Assembly (NCBI GenBank): GCA_020629595.1
Contig: JAHDDA010000016.1
Span: 2,670 to 17,142, forward strand
Direction of reading: 5' to 3'
Origin: Chitinophagales bacterium
GTDB taxonomy: Bacteria > Bacteroidota > Bacteroidia > Chitinophagales > UBA2359
Length of the DNA stretch: 14,473 nucleotides
Part shown: positions 13,151 through 14,473 of the stretch, piece by piece
Numbering within the stretch: position 1 is the first letter of the stretch
How the letters are laid out: each line of letters opens with the position of its first letter
Notes under the pieces: model-generated
Database searches by the model: none
Seen by the model: only the letters and a program-made list of their open reading frames with translations
What the model was told of the DNA's origin: nothing
Program-made: the position numbers and the translations under genes

Positions 13151-14413
13151 TTACTCACTTCTTCTTCCGTCTCTTTTAAACAAGGTATAACCAATACTAA
13201 TATAAAAAGTACGATAACTATTTTCAGGTGTATAAACACTTGCCAATGCTCTTTGAGAAATAAGGTTTAATTCGCAAAATACTCTTTCTTTTAACTTGGT
13301 TCCAATGCCAATAACAAAAGGTGCAAAAGAGCCTATCAGATAATCATACTCATTTCCATAATGATTAACTTGTAGGTAAGAAGCAAAATCAAAATCGAAT
13401 AACATACCCGCTTGAAGGTAAATACTATTTTGTTTTGTAATATAAAAATAATGACGCAGCATAACCAAGGTTTGAATAGATTGATACCTTAATTCAACAT
13501 CGGCGTTTAAAATAGAACTCACATTATTGGTGTATCTAAAAGTACCATTTCCTTTATAATATTGATATTCAATGCTACCAATTAAAGACCATTTATATCT
13601 ATGAAAAGGAAAGTTGTATTCTAAATCAGTCCCTAACCTTATTCCAGGATTATAGCCCATATAATCATTTGCAGCAGAATGATAAAACGAAAAAACATAT
13701 TTACTAAATTGCATACCAATTTTAGGACTTACACTAAAACTGGTTTTATTCATTCGTTTGGTGTAATTAATATAGTCTTCACCTGAACAATTGTAGTATT
13801 CTTCAAAATAACTAATTAAAGGATGACGTAAATATTCAATTTTTTGTAGGGCTATTTCAGTTTCTTTACCACAACTAACCAAGGCACCAAGTTGCACTTT
13901 GTATTCATTTAAAGGTACAATTTGCGGATGGTCTTTATCATGTGGATTTACCTGATTTCCTCTCCAAATAATTCGCTTGTAAGCTAATTGTTGTAATGTA
14001 TCTGTTTCAGAATAATAAAAATATTTATCGGCATCGCCATCTGAATAATGTAATAAGTTTTTAGTTCCTTTTACTAAATAACGAAGAAAGATAGTGTCTT
14101 TTTCAAAAACAAAACCTTCCACTTCTTCCAGTTTTTCTATTTTATCTGATGCCTTATCAATATAAACAATTTTTCTTACATAGTTATGGGTATTTCCAAT
14201 TTCAAAGCTTTCAACTTCTGAAATGTCAATTTTTGAAGTAATACCCTCTTTTTTAATAGTTATGGAATTAGGATATTTCTTCCAATTTTTATTTTTAATG
14301 TAACATTCAATTTTTTTACCCTCATTATTTACATAAAAACCCTTATCGAAACTTACTTGGGCTGAAATAGAAATAGAAAGGAAGCTAAAAATAAAGCAGT
14401 AGAAAAATTTCAT
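13151..14413 (-). CDS. Predicted outer-membrane beta-barrel protein with N-terminal soluble domain
   Basis: A 420-residue exported protein that I cannot assign to a named family. Residues 1-18 are a signal peptide (cleavage ISA-Q). Residues about 19-215 form a soluble, mixed alpha/beta-looking domain beginning GFYVNNEGKKIECYIKN and rich in Lys and Glu. From about 225 to the end the sequence alternates hydrophobic and polar residues with many Tyr, Phe and Gly (SFSVSPKIGMQF, YNPGIRLGTDLEYNF, WSLIGSIEYQYY, SIYLQAGMLFDFDF, FAPFVIGIGTKL, TFYISIGYTLF), the pattern of about eight to ten amphipathic strands. The penultimate strand-like end FYISIGYTLF is followed by a short charged tail. This fits the loosely defined PorT-like or 'outer membrane beta-barrel' group common in Bacteroidota. 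There is no TonB box or plug domain. It precedes fabI by 59 bases but is probably not functionally linked to it. Confidence 0.82.
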   Translation of the reverse strand: MKFFYCFIFSFLSISISAQVSFDKGFYVNNEGKKIECYIKNKNWKKYPNSITIKKEGITSKIDISEVESFEIGNTHNYVRKIVYIDKASDKIEKLEEVEGFVFEKDTIFLRYLVKGTKNLLHYSDGDADKYFYYSETDTLQQLAYKRIIWRGNQVNPHDKDHPQIVPLNEYKVQLGALVSCGKETEIALQKIEYLRHPLISYFEEYYNCSGEDYINYTKRMNKTSFSVSPKIGMQFSKYVFSFYHSAANDYMGYNPGIRLGTDLEYNFPFHRYKWSLIGSIEYQYYKGNGTFRYTNNVSSILNADVELRYQSIQTLVMLRHYFYITKQNSIYLQAGMLFDFDFASYLQVNHYGNEYDYLIGSFAPFVIGIGTKLKERVFCELNLISQRALASVYTPENSYRTFYISIGYTLFKRDGRRSE

Positions 14414-14473
14414 TTTTAATGATTTTTTGAAGTGTTAATAATTGATTATTTAGCTAATATTTGTTTACCCTCT

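Overview
The window looks like a chromosomal segment from a member of the Bacteroidota, probably close to the Flavobacteriales. The evidence is its AT-rich composition, absence of Shine-Dalgarno sequences, TAnnTTTG-type -7 promoter elements, a type IX secretion (T9SS) C-terminal sorting domain, and a Bacteroidota-style FabI and short membrane-anchored phosphatidylserine decarboxylase. All assignments come from reading motifs; no database search was run.

Layout. From 2 to 2765 (minus strand) lie a small secreted lysine-rich protein and, downstream of it, a large secreted protein with two homologous PPC-like domains, an IPTL-type C-terminal sorting motif and extra membrane helices. A 345-base divergent intergenic region follows. 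From 3111 to 6602 (plus) come a T9SS-exported arylsulfotransferase-like protein, galactose-1-phosphate uridylyltransferase (galT) and phosphatidylserine decarboxylase (psd). From 6719 to 8726 (plus) is a two-gene type II restriction-modification system: a 5-methylcytosine methyltransferase overlapping an endonuclease with a BglII-like D-X8-E-X-Q active site. A 12-bp-stem hairpin at 8748-8785 separates it from the convergent minus-strand block.

The minus-strand block runs from 14413 down to 8816. In transcription order it holds an outer-membrane beta-barrel-like protein, fabI, a pair of adjacent hairpins, a diacylglycerol/undecaprenol kinase (dgkA family), a TPP riboswitch, thiS, a toxin-antitoxin pair (small antitoxin plus MazF/PemK toxin) and thiC.

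The most notable arrangement is the thiamin locus. A clear TPP riboswitch precedes thiS, but a MazF-type toxin-antitoxin pair sits between thiS and thiC. I see no second riboswitch in front of thiC and no consensus promoter for the pair, so toxin, antitoxin and thiC may share one thiamin-controlled transcript. The other thiazole genes that usually accompany thiS and thiC (thiG, thiH, thiF, thiE) are absent here, and the convergent restriction-modification system lies directly beyond thiC. Together this suggests a remodelled thi operon. The second point of interest is the pairing of a BglII-like endonuclease with a C5-cytosine methyltransferase.
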